Positions 1-10,000 of a stretch of 64,000 bases of DNA are shown here, one piece after another (position 1 is the first letter of the stretch; each line of letters opens with the position of its first letter). Under the pieces are notes generated by a model. That model searched no databases and was not told where the DNA came from. It worked only from the letters and a program-made list of their open reading frames with translations. The position numbers and the translations under genes were made by a program. The stretch is from Photorhabdus namnaonensis (GTDB lineage: Bacteria; Pseudomonadota; Gammaproteobacteria; Enterobacterales; Enterobacteriaceae): NCBI RefSeq assembly GCF_001684335.1, contig NZ_LOIC01000082.1, forward strand, positions 1 to 64,000, read 5' to 3'.

Positions 1-2
1 CC

Positions 3-1691
3 GTCAGCGACGGCAACCTGATTATCCGGGATAAAGCGCACCAGACGCAGGATATCGCGACCCTCAGCCGCGATACCGATAACGCCGCGAATGCCCTGAG
101 TCCGATATTTGACAAGGAAAAAGAGCAGCAACGGCTGAAACAGGCGCAACTGATTGGCGAAGTTAGCGCCCAGATGACCGAGATAGCCAGTACGGAAGGG
201 AAAATTATCGCCACCAAAGCGGCGAAAGCGAAGTTAGACCATATCAGTGAACCGGACAAAGCGGCCGCCAGAAAAAAACTGGTCGACAGTGGCAATCCAC
301 ACCCGACTGCGGCGGATATCAATAAGCAAGTTTATGATACCGCTTACACACAGGCGCTGAATGACTCGGGCTTTGGGACCGGCGGAACCTATCAGAAAGC
401 CCTACAGGCGGCCACGGCCGCCATTCAGGGCTTAGCGGGCAACAATCTCGGTCAGGCGCTGGCCGGGGGCGCTTCACCGTATCTGGCGGGCGTGATTAAG
501 AACTTGACCACTGACCCGCAAACCCATCAGGTGGATATCGCCACCAATACGCTGGCCCATGCGATTTTAGGCGCGGTGGCGGCGGAAGTGAGCGGTAACA
601 ATGCCCTGTCGGGTGCCGCGGGTGCGGCGTCGGGGGAACTGGCTGCTCAGGTTCTGATTAAGCAACTTTACGGCGACGGGGCTAAAGTCAGTGAGTTAAC
701 GGAGGAGCAGAAGCAAACTATCAGCACCCTGTCCACCCTGGCGGCAGGACTGGCAGGCGGTATTGCAGGTGACTCCACCGCCAGTGCCCTCACTGGGGCG
801 CAGGCAGGGAAGAATGCAATTGAGAATAACTTTTTGAGTGTGAATGAGCTGGACAACTTTGCGCACCAAGCCCGCACCTGTGAAGGCGAAAGCTGCAAAC
901 AAGTGATCAAGGATATGGTGGAGACCAATATCCGTAATCAGCAGGAAATGATGGACTTCTGCAACAGCAACCCGAGCCAGTGTGCGCAGAAGTATGGTTA
1001 TCTGGTTGATCAGTGGCCGGTGTTTGAACGCACCCTCAAAAATATGGACCGGGACGGCACATTGCCGGTTGAGTTCAGAAATTACCTGTCGGCGGTGAAT
1101 ACGTTAGGTCAGGCGGCTACAGGCAAGGTAGGCGAACTCGGCTGGACAAAACGCTTTGAAGCAATGGGCATGAGTCAGGAGACTGCCGCTGCGATGGCGA
1201 TGACGCTGCCTATTGTGATAGAGGGAGCCAAAGGGCCGAAGTCGTCACCAAAATCATCGCAAAATAATGCCGGCAAAGGTGCTCAGCCTGAGTCAGCAGG
1301 GAAAAACACAAGTGGCGCGGAAAATGCGGCAACTTATCCGAAGTTAAAAGAAGACTTAGTGCAACGAAACCTTAGTCATATTGCTTCGCAAGACCCAAGG
1401 TTGGCAGCTGTAGTTAAAGGTGATAATGGTAAGCTCAATTATGGCATTGGGGCAGGAACTCGAACAGAAGCGGATAGATTAGGCAAAATCTGGGTAGGAG
1501 ATGGAGCCAAGAAGACTACTGGAAATGGCTGGGTTAGTGCGGATGGTACAAGAGGTTATAGACCACCATCAGAGAAACCTAATAGTGCCCATGCTACTAC
1601 TGGTGTGCAAGCCAATTTTGAGACATATTCAATTGATTCTAAAGGAAAAATAAATAAGACTGGAAACGGTCATTTAAATATTCTGGATTAA
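3..1691 (+). CDS. CdiA-type hemagglutinin/toxin, C-terminal part (5' end outside window)
   Basis: The reading frame is open from the first bases, so this is the 3' end of a much larger gene. The visible protein has an Ala/Gly-rich pretoxin region ending in a VENN-like motif, IENNFLS (819-839), then a Cys-containing stretch (CEGESCK, FCNSNPSQC) and a terminal domain ending GVQANFE...GHLNILD. In contact-dependent inhibition systems the protein is a two-partner-secretion exoprotein whose part after VENN enters a neighbouring cell as a toxin. Base composition becomes clearly AT-richer from about 1300, as expected for an exchanged toxin tip. The tip (GAGTRTEADRLG, YRPPSEKPNS, GVQANFE) reminds me of the tRNase domain of Burkholderia E479 CdiA, from memory only. 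The next gene looks like its immunity partner. Confidence 0.85.
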   Translation, partial: VSDGNLIIRDKAHQTQDIATLSRDTDNAANALSPIFDKEKEQQRLKQAQLIGEVSAQMTEIASTEGKIIATKAAKAKLDHISEPDKAAARKKLVDSGNPHPTAADINKQVYDTAYTQALNDSGFGTGGTYQKALQAATAAIQGLAGNNLGQALAGGASPYLAGVIKNLTTDPQTHQVDIATNTLAHAILGAVAAEVSGNNALSGAAGAASGELAAQVLIKQLYGDGAKVSELTEEQKQTISTLSTLAAGLAGGIAGDSTASALTGAQAGKNAIENNFLSVNELDNFAHQARTCEGESCKQVIKDMVETNIRNQQEMMDFCNSNPSQCAQKYGYLVDQWPVFERTLKNMDRDGTLPVEFRNYLSAVNTLGQAATGKVGELGWTKRFEAMGMSQETAAAMAMTLPIVIEGAKGPKSSPKSSQNNAGKGAQPESAGKNTSGAENAATYPKLKEDLVQRNLSHIASQDPRLAAVVKGDNGKLNYGIGAGTRTEADRLGKIWVGDGAKKTTGNGWVSADGTRGYRPPSEKPNSAHATTGVQANFETYSIDSKGKINKTGNGHLNILD

Positions 1692-1705
1692 AAGAGGATG
1701 CATTA

Positions 1706-2053
1706 GTGAAAGCAGTACTAAAAGGCATAGATTGTATGCATAAAGATCCAGTCATGTATTCCGGTGAAGATGACGGAACTATTAATATAACCTTATCCCT
1801 ATTAATCGGGCCAGAGTTGGAAAGTGGGAGTGAATATTTTGATCTTTTTATCTGTACACCTGAATGGCTGTGTAATCATCATTGGCAACCGGAATTGATA
1901 CGTCATACGCTTCTGGTACGTGAGTATAATTTGGATGAAATTAAAAAGATCATCACGGATTATATTGAACAGTGTGAAGGTAATGACTGGATGGAGATAG
2001 CCCAAAAGCTTTCCCGTGTCTTTGCCTGGGAATATGAGGATTATCAACCTTAA
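1706..2053 (+). CDS. Imm8-like immunity protein for the upstream toxin
   Basis: This small acidic cytosolic protein (115 residues) starts 14 bases after the toxin gene with GTG, preceded by AGAGGA at good spacing; the nearby ATG at 1699 hits a stop after two codons. The pattern FDLFICTPEWL, a central VREYNLDEIKKII helix and the terminal WEYEDYQP match what I remember of the Immunity 8 family. Position and size fit a cognate antitoxin that binds the CdiA tip and protects sister cells. It has no signal peptide or membrane segment. A hairpin follows the gene and probably ends the transcript. The family name is from memory; the immunity role is inferred from context. Confidence 0.72.
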   Translation: MKAVLKGIDCMHKDPVMYSGEDDGTINITLSLLIGPELESGSEYFDLFICTPEWLCNHHWQPELIRHTLLVREYNLDEIKKIITDYIEQCEGNDWMEIAQKLSRVFAWEYEDYQP

Positions 2054-2069
2054 CCTGCTGTTATCCAAG

Positions 2070-2102
2070 GAGTCCAGCTAAAGAACTGGACTCTTCCTTT
2101 AG
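2070..2102 (+). terminator. Hairpin after the toxin/immunity pair
   Basis: Perfect 8-bp stem GAGTCCAG/CTGGACTC with an 8-base loop, followed by TTCCTTTA. It lies 17 bases after the immunity stop codon and is a plausible rho-independent terminator, although the T tract is interrupted. The next 220 bases to 2321 hold no convincing gene. Confidence 0.55.
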
Positions 2103-2321
2103 CTGTCAGTCATTCTCAGCCAGTTGAATGATTAACTGCCCGGCTTCGCTGGTAATAGTGATCGGGGCTACACTGACAAGGGCACGGCGGGAAAAACCGG
2201 CTTTCGGGGGTGAAAAACGCGTCAGGGGGTTTTGGATTCGGCTGTGAACGCACATCGGAAAAAACGGGGTGTAACTGACTGAGTACACAGGGAAAATTGG
2301 TGTTCAACGGCCAGCTTCGCA

Positions 2322-2897
2322 TTGGAAAGTGTTGTTGTGGATAATAATGCTCTTGGTTATGGTCTAGGAACCTTTTGGGGGCAGATAGCCAACTCGATCA
2401 GTTCAGATACATCATTGTCCTTTGATCTACAAGGTAAAGGGAAAACAGTAGAAGAAATGAACGAAGCTATAAAATACTCTCATCAGGGGCCATCATGGGG
2501 TGTTACTTATAAAGTTAAACCGCATGTAAAAGGTGAGGTTACAGCAGGAATAGGTCCAGCAGGGTTTGCTGAAGCAGCATTGGATCCAAATAAATTTGCA
2601 ATTAATGGTGGGATGACAACAGCTATTGGTGCTCATGGTGGGGCAACTGTCGGAATAGAATTTGGCCCTTATTTCCCAGGTTTATTAGGAGCCCAAGATA
2701 AAGATTATTCTTTTGATCTAGGTTTTGGCTATGGTTCATTTGGAATATCAGCAGGAAAAGATGGAATAGGTGTATCACTTGGTATAGGGCCTTCAATTGG
2801 CTGGAGTGGTATTTCAAGGGAAACTCCATTAGGTGAAACAGACGTGAATGGCAAAGTTGGCACTGAAATATATAAACATGAGTTTAAGGATAAATGA
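2322..2897 (+). CDS. Orphan CdiA toxin-tip module
   Basis: The frame opens with TTG followed by ESVVVDNNALG, so it begins at a VENN-type motif (VDNN) rather than at a normal protein start. This is typical of displaced CdiA C-terminal modules parked downstream of an intact cdiA. The remaining 180 residues are Gly-rich (GIGPAGFAEAA, GLGFGYGSFGISAGKDGIGVS) and could form a beta-rich or membrane-active toxin. I do not recognise the domain. No good ribosome binding site precedes the TTG, so it may be silent unless recombined onto the full-length gene. It overlaps the next gene by four bases (ATGA), the classic toxin/immunity arrangement. Confidence 0.6.
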   Translation: MESVVVDNNALGYGLGTFWGQIANSISSDTSLSFDLQGKGKTVEEMNEAIKYSHQGPSWGVTYKVKPHVKGEVTAGIGPAGFAEAALDPNKFAINGGMTTAIGAHGGATVGIEFGPYFPGLLGAQDKDYSFDLGFGYGSFGISAGKDGIGVSLGIGPSIGWSGISRETPLGETDVNGKVGTEIYKHEFKDK

Positions 2898-3346
2898 GCA
2901 TGATTGTATATATTCCGTTTACTTTGATGGTCTTGAGTCTGTTGGGGTTTCTTGCATGCTTCATCTACTTTGGCTTGAGCAAAAAAATTTTACTAAGAAG
3001 TGTAAAATCTCCATTGCTCTTTTTTGATTTTTGTTTTTTTAATAAAAACAAACTTGCTAATTTTTCCATGATAATATTATTTGTTATTTATATGTCTGGA
3101 ATTTGGTTTGAATTTATTAGAAATGGAAATTTAATTTCCTTTGTTGGATATTCCATTGGGGTGTTTGCAATTCTTGTTTTTCTTATTCATTGCAGATTTT
3201 TCTCAAAAAGAAAATTTGCACATGGAAATAATATTGAATTCATAAAAGAGTTTGCTTTTGAAATGGAAATAAGTCTTCAAAATACGTTATTATGGTTATC
3301 TAGGTTATTTTATATTGTTTGGCTTTATTTGTTTTTTTCTACGTAA
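2894..3346 (+). CDS. Small membrane protein, probable immunity to the orphan toxin
   Basis: 150 residues, very AT-rich coding sequence, with hydrophobic segments near residues 5-27, 53-70, 80-100 and 125-150, suggesting three or four membrane spans. It overlaps the stop of the preceding orphan toxin module by four bases. A membrane immunity protein would suit an inner-membrane-acting toxin, in keeping with the Gly-rich toxin next to it. I do not recognise the family. Immunity is inferred only from the coupling and from the VDNN-type modules on both sides. Confidence 0.5.
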   Translation: MSMIVYIPFTLMVLSLLGFLACFIYFGLSKKILLRSVKSPLLFFDFCFFNKNKLANFSMIILFVIYMSGIWFEFIRNGNLISFVGYSIGVFAILVFLIHCRFFSKRKFAHGNNIEFIKEFAFEMEISLQNTLLWLSRLFYIVWLYLFFST

Positions 3347-3693
3347 TTGTTGTGGATAATAACCACTTAAGCGTTGACCAGAACCGTTCAAGGAGTGAGG
3401 AACTGGTCAACTGTCAGGGTGATACCAACCGCCGTTCTGTTGTCCGGGATAAATATCGTCAGGAATACGATAAGGTTCAGGTATGAATAACAAGCTGTGC
3501 CAGTGCAGAGCAATGTGTTGCCGTTGCCAAATAACTGCGGGCATTACAAGGTGATTACAGAGCACTAATAGTAAAAGTTCAGAAAGAAGCCAGGATGAAA
3601 TATTTTTTTTCACTTGAATATGTAAATAAGGCTATTAAAAATAGGGGGTATCCGGCTAACAAGTTATTATTTTATATACTATCACCTGTATGA
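3346..3693 (+). pseudogene. Decayed CdiA C-terminal module (second VDNN relic)
   Basis: Directly after the membrane gene, frame 1 reads IVVDNNHLSVDQNRSRSEELVNC..., a clear VENN-type start of a CdiA tip. The frame is broken by TGA at 3484 and TAA at 3532, yet continues recognisably (SCASAEQCVAVAK, then ALQGDYRALIVKVQKEA, as in pretoxin helices) to TGA at 3691. It is a dead remnant that marks a past insertion of a toxin cassette. Confidence 0.6.
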
Positions 3694-3730
3694 TTTACGT
3701 GAATTAATAATCAATCTTTGGAGAAATTTT

Positions 3731-4347
3731 ATGAAATGTATTAAATGTGAAAGCCCAGCATTACATGAATCAGATTTTTGTGCAGCATGTGAAGAGAAAG
3801 AATTAAGTGGCATTGGCGGATTTCTCTATTTACCCGCAATAAATCTTATCTTTGCAATATTTAGCTCTTTATTTAGTTCATATAAAACAATGACAATCTT
3901 AAACTCTGGTTATGGTTTTTCAGGTGAATTACGTATCCTTATAGGATTTGAGTTTATACCCGTTATCTTTCAAGTTGCCTCTTTGTTGGCTGCGCTCACT
4001 CACCCCGGTCACATAGTTCTCTATGCTCCCGGGGATTCGCTCCCTTGCCGTCGCGATCCATCTTGAAATCCATAGGGTATATCTGTTTTACAATTATTTT
4101 TTGAGTTGCACTTTATACATCTATTTTCTTCTTTAGAAAAAAGAAGAAAACACCTTTGTTTTACATTATCCTGTTAGTTTTTACCTCATTATTTGTCATC
4201 ACCGATTTAGCGTTGGCTCATTATGTATATGAAATAAAACTGGATTATAATCATCTTTTCTTGCTTTTTAGAACTGTGTTTTATGCATGTATATGGGTGC
4301 CTTACTTTATTATATCTATTCGAGTTAAAAGGACATTTATTAAATAA
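3731..4347 (+). pseudogene. DUF2569-type membrane protein gene split by an ERIC element
   Basis: The first half encodes a Cys4 zinc-ribbon-like start (CIKC...CAAC) and a first membrane segment after GIGGFLYLP, the hallmark start of DUF2569 proteins. After a 127-bp ERIC repeat (3955-4081) the tail resumes in another frame with FFFRKKKKTPLFYI, two membrane segments and the typical end WVPYFIISIRVKRTFIK. The ERIC therefore landed inside the gene and an intact product is not expected. A good GGAG site precedes the ATG, so a truncated 111-residue ERIC-fused peptide could still be made. Its place next to toxin cassettes suggests the original product may have been an immunity protein. Confidence 0.65.
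3955..4081 (+). repeat. ERIC repeat, copy 1 (127 bp)
   Basis: Exactly 127 bp between TATACCC and GGGTATA, containing the ERIC core halves TCACCCCGGTCACATAG and CTATGCTCCCGGGGATTCGC. It interrupts the DUF2569 gene. The whole element folds on itself. Confidence 0.93.
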
Positions 4348-4461
4348 TGATGGCGGATTAGATTAATAAATGCAATTTTTCATAAAGATAGATCATTTGA
4401 CTCCCAATAAATTACAGTGCGAGTCAAATAATCTTTCCAATTTTTTGTTTATATAAGAATA

Positions 4462-5307
4462 CTATGGTCTTAACGCCTGATTATTAAATACCGGATCGGA
4501 TTGTATATGGATTCTCTGTAAATGCCGTTCTGATTTGGAGGTAAATCCTTCACGTCCATGTAGCAGAGAGAAGTTATCCACAATCACCAGATCGCCTTTT
4601 TTCCATGTATGAGCATATAAATGGCGTTTATCATAGAGTGTTTTGATGAAATCTTGCTGAAATTCCGCGACTTGATCAGGGCTGATGTTATGGTATTCAA
4701 TAGCATGTTTATTCAGGAATTTTTCTCCATCTATTGCTGGTTCATTATATCTGATAACGTATCCGTTTCCGTCAGGATGTTCTTCCAGTAGAGGAGAATG
4801 AACCTCTCCACCATAATGAGTGACCTTATTAATGCGATAAGTAATAGATATATTTTTCCATTGTTCTAGTTGCTGTTGAGTAGCATTAGTAACAACACGA
4901 CGAGTATTGACAAAAGTTGTTCTGCCCCCTTGGTCACTTTCAGGTGCGTGGGCACAATGGAACATGATAAATTCGGGAATGGTCGGTTTATACATGCCAT
5001 CCCAGTGCAATGGCATATAGCTGTTATCAAAAACGTGATCGGTAGCATCTTGATGTTCACGAACATCTAAAATAGCACCAAACGGCCACATCATTATTTC
5101 TCCCCAATTATGGGCATATTCTTCATATTTTTTGTGGTCAGATAAGTCAGATTTGAAACCACGTAATATAAGCAGATTGTGTTTTCTAGTCAGTTCTTTC
5201 AGTTGTTCCACTGATAATGTATCAATATGTTGATCGGAATATTGAGGAGTAATTTTTAAACCAAATGGGGTTATCTCTTCTGTCTGGAAGTTATTTAATT
5301 TTGCCAT
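4462..5307 (-). CDS. isnB: Fe(II)/2-oxoglutarate-dependent oxygenase of isocyanide biosynthesis
   Basis: A TauD/PvcB-type oxygenase of 281 residues, the usual length. The iron-binding triad is visible as HWD (H101, D103) and H250 in NFSLLHGREGF, with R261 positioned for 2-oxoglutarate. In isonitrile pathways it oxidatively decarboxylates the tyrosine isocyanide made by IsnA to the vinyl isocyanide. AAAGGAAA lies at ideal distance before the ATG, and the gene follows isnA by 48 bases as an operon. In P. laumondii this pair makes the aglycone of rhabduscin, an insect phenoloxidase inhibitor (recalled). No glycosyltransferase gene is adjacent, consistent with its distant location in that species. 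Confidence 0.88.
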   Translation of the reverse strand: MAKLNNFQTEEITPFGLKITPQYSDQHIDTLSVEQLKELTRKHNLLILRGFKSDLSDHKKYEEYAHNWGEIMMWPFGAILDVREHQDATDHVFDNSYMPLHWDGMYKPTIPEFIMFHCAHAPESDQGGRTTFVNTRRVVTNATQQQLEQWKNISITYRINKVTHYGGEVHSPLLEEHPDGNGYVIRYNEPAIDGEKFLNKHAIEYHNISPDQVAEFQQDFIKTLYDKRHLYAHTWKKGDLVIVDNFSLLHGREGFTSKSERHLQRIHIQSDPVFNNQALRP

Positions 5308-5355
5308 AGTTATTTTCCTTTAAATTATAATTTATCTTTAAATCACCATATTAAG

Positions 5356-6333
5356 TTAAATTACATAGTGACTGGGTTTTCCATGAATATTAACTAGCTT
5401 TCCACCCATCATCTGGACTTCTTTGTGTTTCATAAGTATGAATTGTCCATTTACATTGGCTGCGACACCGTGCCAAGGGGTTAACCAATCATCCCGGGTT
5501 GGCATCATATGAATACCAAGTTTAATACTATTTGCTGGCTGAGGATGAATAGATAAACGTATGGCGTTTGGAAAATGAGTGTCTAATAAACTTCCCCACG
5601 CCCAGCTTCGTTGAATAACACCAACGGCCCTTTGTTTGGCATCTTTTTGTAAAGCATTGTTTGAGCCAGTATAGCCGGGTAATAAGCTGTCTTCATATAA
5701 GAAACGAGTGACTGCACGATATAATTGTAATCCGTCACTATTTTGCAATAGTTCGTCTTTGATAGATTCTTCTGAGCGGGCATAATGTTTAACTAACATC
5801 TGTCTCTGCAAATTGAAATCATCACTATGTTCGCAGAGTTCCTTGTCGTCATTAAGGTTAAATGTACTTAAATTGATAGCACCCACTTCATGAAGTAATT
5901 GCTTAATATCTTCATGATATTGGCTGATAACTGTATCACTGACGCGAATCAGATCACCGAAAACGTGCCCGTCAGAGCAAATAATAATGCGGGCGCCAGG
6001 CGGATAATAAAGCTGAATACGCTGGCAAAGAGAATTAAGAAAAATCAAAGACAAGCGCTCTGCCATATCAGGGGAGGTGCCAAGTACTTTATTTCTGTTT
6101 GGTGACTTGGTTGGGAATGCCGGTAAGATGAATTCGATAGGCTTTTTCTTCTTGATAAAATATTCAATTCTAGGTAATTGTACAGTTTTAACAATCTCTC
6201 TTTCTTGATCTGTATTTTTCTTTGAGTCAGTAAGGTGTCTGCGATATTGTAATAATTCACATAAAATCTGCATGGAAATATCATTAACAGAAACATTTTC
6301 GGGAGTAATATTATCAATAGTGGCACTTTGCAT
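5356..6333 (-). CDS. isnA: Isocyanide (isonitrile) synthase, Dit1/PvcA family
   Basis: 325 residues, matching the PvcA/IsnA family. The central fold includes RIIICSDGHVFGDLIRVSD, typical of Dit1/PvcA, and a C-terminal half with RLSIHPQP and TPWHGVAANVNG. The family converts the amino group of an aromatic amino acid (tyrosine here, by analogy) to an isonitrile using ribulose 5-phosphate as the carbon source. It is the first gene of the two-gene isnA-isnB operon. The ribosome binding site (GAGAAA) is weak. The very AT-rich upstream region should hold the main promoter. Confidence 0.88.
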   Translation of the reverse strand: MQSATIDNITPENVSVNDISMQILCELLQYRRHLTDSKKNTDQEREIVKTVQLPRIEYFIKKKKPIEFILPAFPTKSPNRNKVLGTSPDMAERLSLIFLNSLCQRIQLYYPPGARIIICSDGHVFGDLIRVSDTVISQYHEDIKQLLHEVGAINLSTFNLNDDKELCEHSDDFNLQRQMLVKHYARSEESIKDELLQNSDGLQLYRAVTRFLYEDSLLPGYTGSNNALQKDAKQRAVGVIQRSWAWGSLLDTHFPNAIRLSIHPQPANSIKLGIHMMPTRDDWLTPWHGVAANVNGQFILMKHKEVQMMGGKLVNIHGKPSHYVI

Positions 6334-7007
6334 AATTACGATTTCTCATACTTGTTGTAAATATATTTATTATTTTGTTTCTTTAAAATAGATAAATAGC
6401 GGTTTAATTAATTGGTATAGACGAAGTGTAAGATAACGCAATTAAAAGATAATATAATATTTAAGAATATCTAATAATCTATTTCATAATAAGCAATATG
6501 CTTGAATATAAATTATATAGTTAATCAATATATTTGATCGATTGTTACATTAAGGCAAAGTTTTACGTGGTTATTAAAATATTTAAAAAACTGGTCCGAT
6601 CACTTTTTATGAGATAAATAATTGAGTATGTAAATTGATAAGTAATTTGTTTTTCTTCTGTAATGTATTTATAGTGATTATATATTGTGATTATTGTATA
6701 AGAGAAAAATATAATTATAACGGGGATGTGTTATTCAGACAGAAAATAAATTCTTGTATCAGATTAATAATATAGACTGTTATTATAATCATGTCGGGTT
6801 ATTATTTTTCGGAAACTGAATTTGTCCTTAACCCAGTCGGGGAAATAATCCTTATTCCATATGGATATTACGATATGTTTGTTATCTTAGAATAAATATT
6901 AATGAATAAATCACAGCATAATTATTCAATAGTACAAATGAATATTGGTCTCGATTTTGGTGGGGTTACGTAAAAAAAGAGTTATACAATGTGAATTAAA
7001 TTGCAGT
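6334..7007. other. AT-rich intergenic region upstream of isnA
   Basis: About 670 bp without a plausible gene on either strand, dominated by A/T runs. It must contain the isnA promoter and looks like H-NS-type silenced DNA. I see no clear protein-binding dyad or RNA gene in it. Confidence 0.5.
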
Positions 7008-7044
7008 ACTTCCCCATAGACTGGTAATCAATCATAGGGGAAGT
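7008..7044 (-). terminator. Inverted repeat after mfd
   Basis: ACTTCCCC and GGGGAAGT pair around a 21-base middle, starting ten bases after the mfd stop codon. On the minus strand the sequence beyond is T-rich only further on, so termination is plausible but not certain. Confidence 0.4.
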
Positions 7045-7054
7045 TAGCAGTGGT

Positions 7055-10000
7055 TTAAGAATGGATTTGATGATGTTCAAACATATCAAGTAATTGCTGA
7101 ATAAATTCCAGACGTGTCATTCTTTCGTTCAGATCAGTGATGAATTTCAGTTTGGCGGGGCCATCCAACCGGTAGATTTCGGGTTGTTTCTGTAACAGGC
7201 CGATAAGATAAGTTGGATCGACTTTATGTTTCTCACTAAACTCGATGAATCCTCCTTTTTCATGGGCTTCTATTCGTTTAATACCTAACTTCTGAGCTGA
7301 CAAGCGAATGGCTGCTGATTGTAATAAATGGCGCCCCGGATTAGGTAATGTGCCGAATCGGTCTATCAATTCAACCTTCAATTCTGCTAATTCTGATTCG
7401 TCCTTGGCGCTGGCGATACGTTTATAAAAAGACAAACGCATATTGACATCGGGAATATAATCATCGGGTAACAAAATAGGTATCCGCAATTCAACGTCAG
7501 TTTGGCTATTGGTCAAGTCTTCAAGTGAAGGTTTGCGGCCTGCTTTTAGTGCATCGACAGCGCTTTCCAACATTTCCATGTAGAGAGTGAAGCCGATGGT
7601 TGTCATCTGACCACTTTGTTCTTCGCCCAAGAGTTCGCCGGCTCCACGGATTTCAAGGTCGTGAGTTGCCAATGCAAAGCCTGCGCCTAAATCTTCAAGG
7701 GAGGCGATGGCTTCCAGACGTTTGTGTGCATCGGTTGTCATTGCTTTCGGATGTGGTGTCAGTAGGTAAGCATAAGCCTGATGGTGGGAGCGTCCGACGC
7801 GTCCACGCAATTGATGCAATTGAGCCAAGCCGAAATGGTCAGCACGTTCGATAATGATGGTATTGGCGCTTGGAATATCGATGCCTGTCTCAATAATTGT
7901 GGTACAAATCAGAACATTAAATCGTTGATGATGGAAATCAGTCATCACTCGTTCCAAATCCCGTTCACGCATTTGCCCATGACCAGTTGCGAACCGTGCT
8001 TCTGGTACTAACTCTTCGAGACGCAGTTTCGCTTTCTCAATATTTTCAACATCGTTATAGAGATAGTAGACTTGGCCTCCGCGCAAAACTTCACGCAGTA
8101 TGGCTTCTCGCACAACCAGACTGTCATACTCGCGCACGAAGGTTTTAACTGCCAGACGACGGGCGGGAGGAGTCGAAATAATTGAGAGGTCTCGCATACT
8201 ACTCATTGCCATATTGAGCGTTCGGGGAATTGGGGTTGCGGTGAGGGTTAGAATATCGACGTCGGCACGCATGGCTTTGATCTGCTCTTTGTGGCGCACA
8301 CCAAACCGATGTTCTTCATCGACAATTAACAAGCCAAGGTCTTTCCAACGCAGGTCGCTTTGTAGCAGTTTATGCGTACCAATAATAATATCGACTTTAC
8401 CTTCGGCTGCCATTTCAACAACTTGTTGCTGTTCTTTGGCGCTGCGGAAGCGGGATATCATCTCAATACGTACAGGCCAATTAGCAAAGCGGTCGCGGAA
8501 ATTGTCAAAATGCTGTTGAGCCAGCAGTGTTGTCGGAACCAGAACCGCCACTTGCTTGTCATTATGGACCGCCAGAAATGCGGAGCGCATTGCAACTTCG
8601 GTTTTGCCAAATCCTACATCACCGCAAATTAAGCGATCCATTGCTATTGGTTGACACATATCATTCAGAACGGCGTTAATCGCCTGTTCCTGATCTGGGG
8701 TCGTTTCGAATGGAAAGCTTTGACAGAATAGTTGGTATTGTTCCCAATCATGTTTAAAAGCAAATCCGGGTTTTACGGCGCGGTGAGCATAAATATCAAG
8801 CAGTTCCGCAGCTACGTCGCGTACTTTTTCGGCCGCTTTCTGGCGGGCTTTGCTCCATGCTTCTCCGCCCAATTTGTGTAATGGAGCATTTTCATCAGCG
8901 CCGCCTGCGTAGCGGCTGATTAGATGCAGGGAAGATACCGGAACGTAGAGTTTGTCGTCGCCGGCATAACTTAGGATCAGATATTCAGCTTGGATACCAC
9001 CTGCTTCCAGCGTAGTTAACCCTTGATAGCGGCCAACGCCATGCTCCAAATGGACCACCGGCTGATTGGGGCGTAATTCTGCAAGGTTACGGATCAGGGT
9101 ATCGGTATTAATCGTGCGGCGGGTGTCTTGACGGCGGCGAACAATACGCTCACCGAGCATGTCGCTTTCACAGATTAGAGCAAATTCATTCTTTGTATCG
9201 ATAAAACCGTGTTCAGCGGCACCAATCATCAAAAAGTGGCCGGGTTGTTGCGCCTGATTTAATTTATTGATTTTAATTGGTTTAATCTTTATTCGTGACA
9301 ATAATTCCTGTAATGCTTCTTTTCGTCCTTCGCTTTCAACGGAGAAAATTACGCGGCCCCTGAATTGTTCCAGGAAACGGCGAAGTTTATCCAGCGGCGT
9401 CTTATTTTGCGCAACAACGGAGAGATCGGGCAGTAATTGATAGTCAAGGTTTACGTGGCTCGTTTTTTTACTCAATTCTTCCGCTTTAAGTTGAATGCGG
9501 GGCCAGTTTTTTAGCGCTGAAAATAATTTATCCGCCGGGAGCCAAAGCTCTTCTGGGGGGAGGAGAGGGCGCATTGGATCAATTTTACGGCTCTCGAAGC
9601 GCTGTTGAATATCTTGCCAGAAACGTTCAGCGGCATTGTTGATTTCTTGGCTAAGAATCAGGGTGTTATCAGGCAGGTAATCAAACAACGCAGGCAGAGG
9701 TTGGCTGAAAAACAACGGTTGCCAGTATTCTATCCCTGCCGGTAGCGTACCTTTGCTGACTTGCTGATAAATATGCTCACTGTCCCGACGGACTTCAAAA
9801 CGTTCCCGCCACTGGCTGCGAAACAGTTCAATCGTCTCTTTATCCGTTGGGAATTCATGAGCGGGCAGGAGGTTGATTTGCTTAACCTCAGTTAGCGTGC
9901 GTTGGCTGTCAACATCGAAAATGCGTAAGCTATCGATTTCATCATCGAAAAAATCAATACGATAAGGATGCTCGCTTCCCATTGGAAAGAGATCAAGTAG

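Noticed and set aside
2106-2288. 60-codon minus-strand frame between the two toxin modules
   Set aside because: The text (GFSRRALVSVAPITITSEAG) looks like a fragment of something, but no gene context or start signal supports it.
8100-8519. 139-codon plus-strand frame opposite mfd
   Set aside because: It is antisense to a conserved part of mfd, has no family resemblance and no good ribosome binding site.
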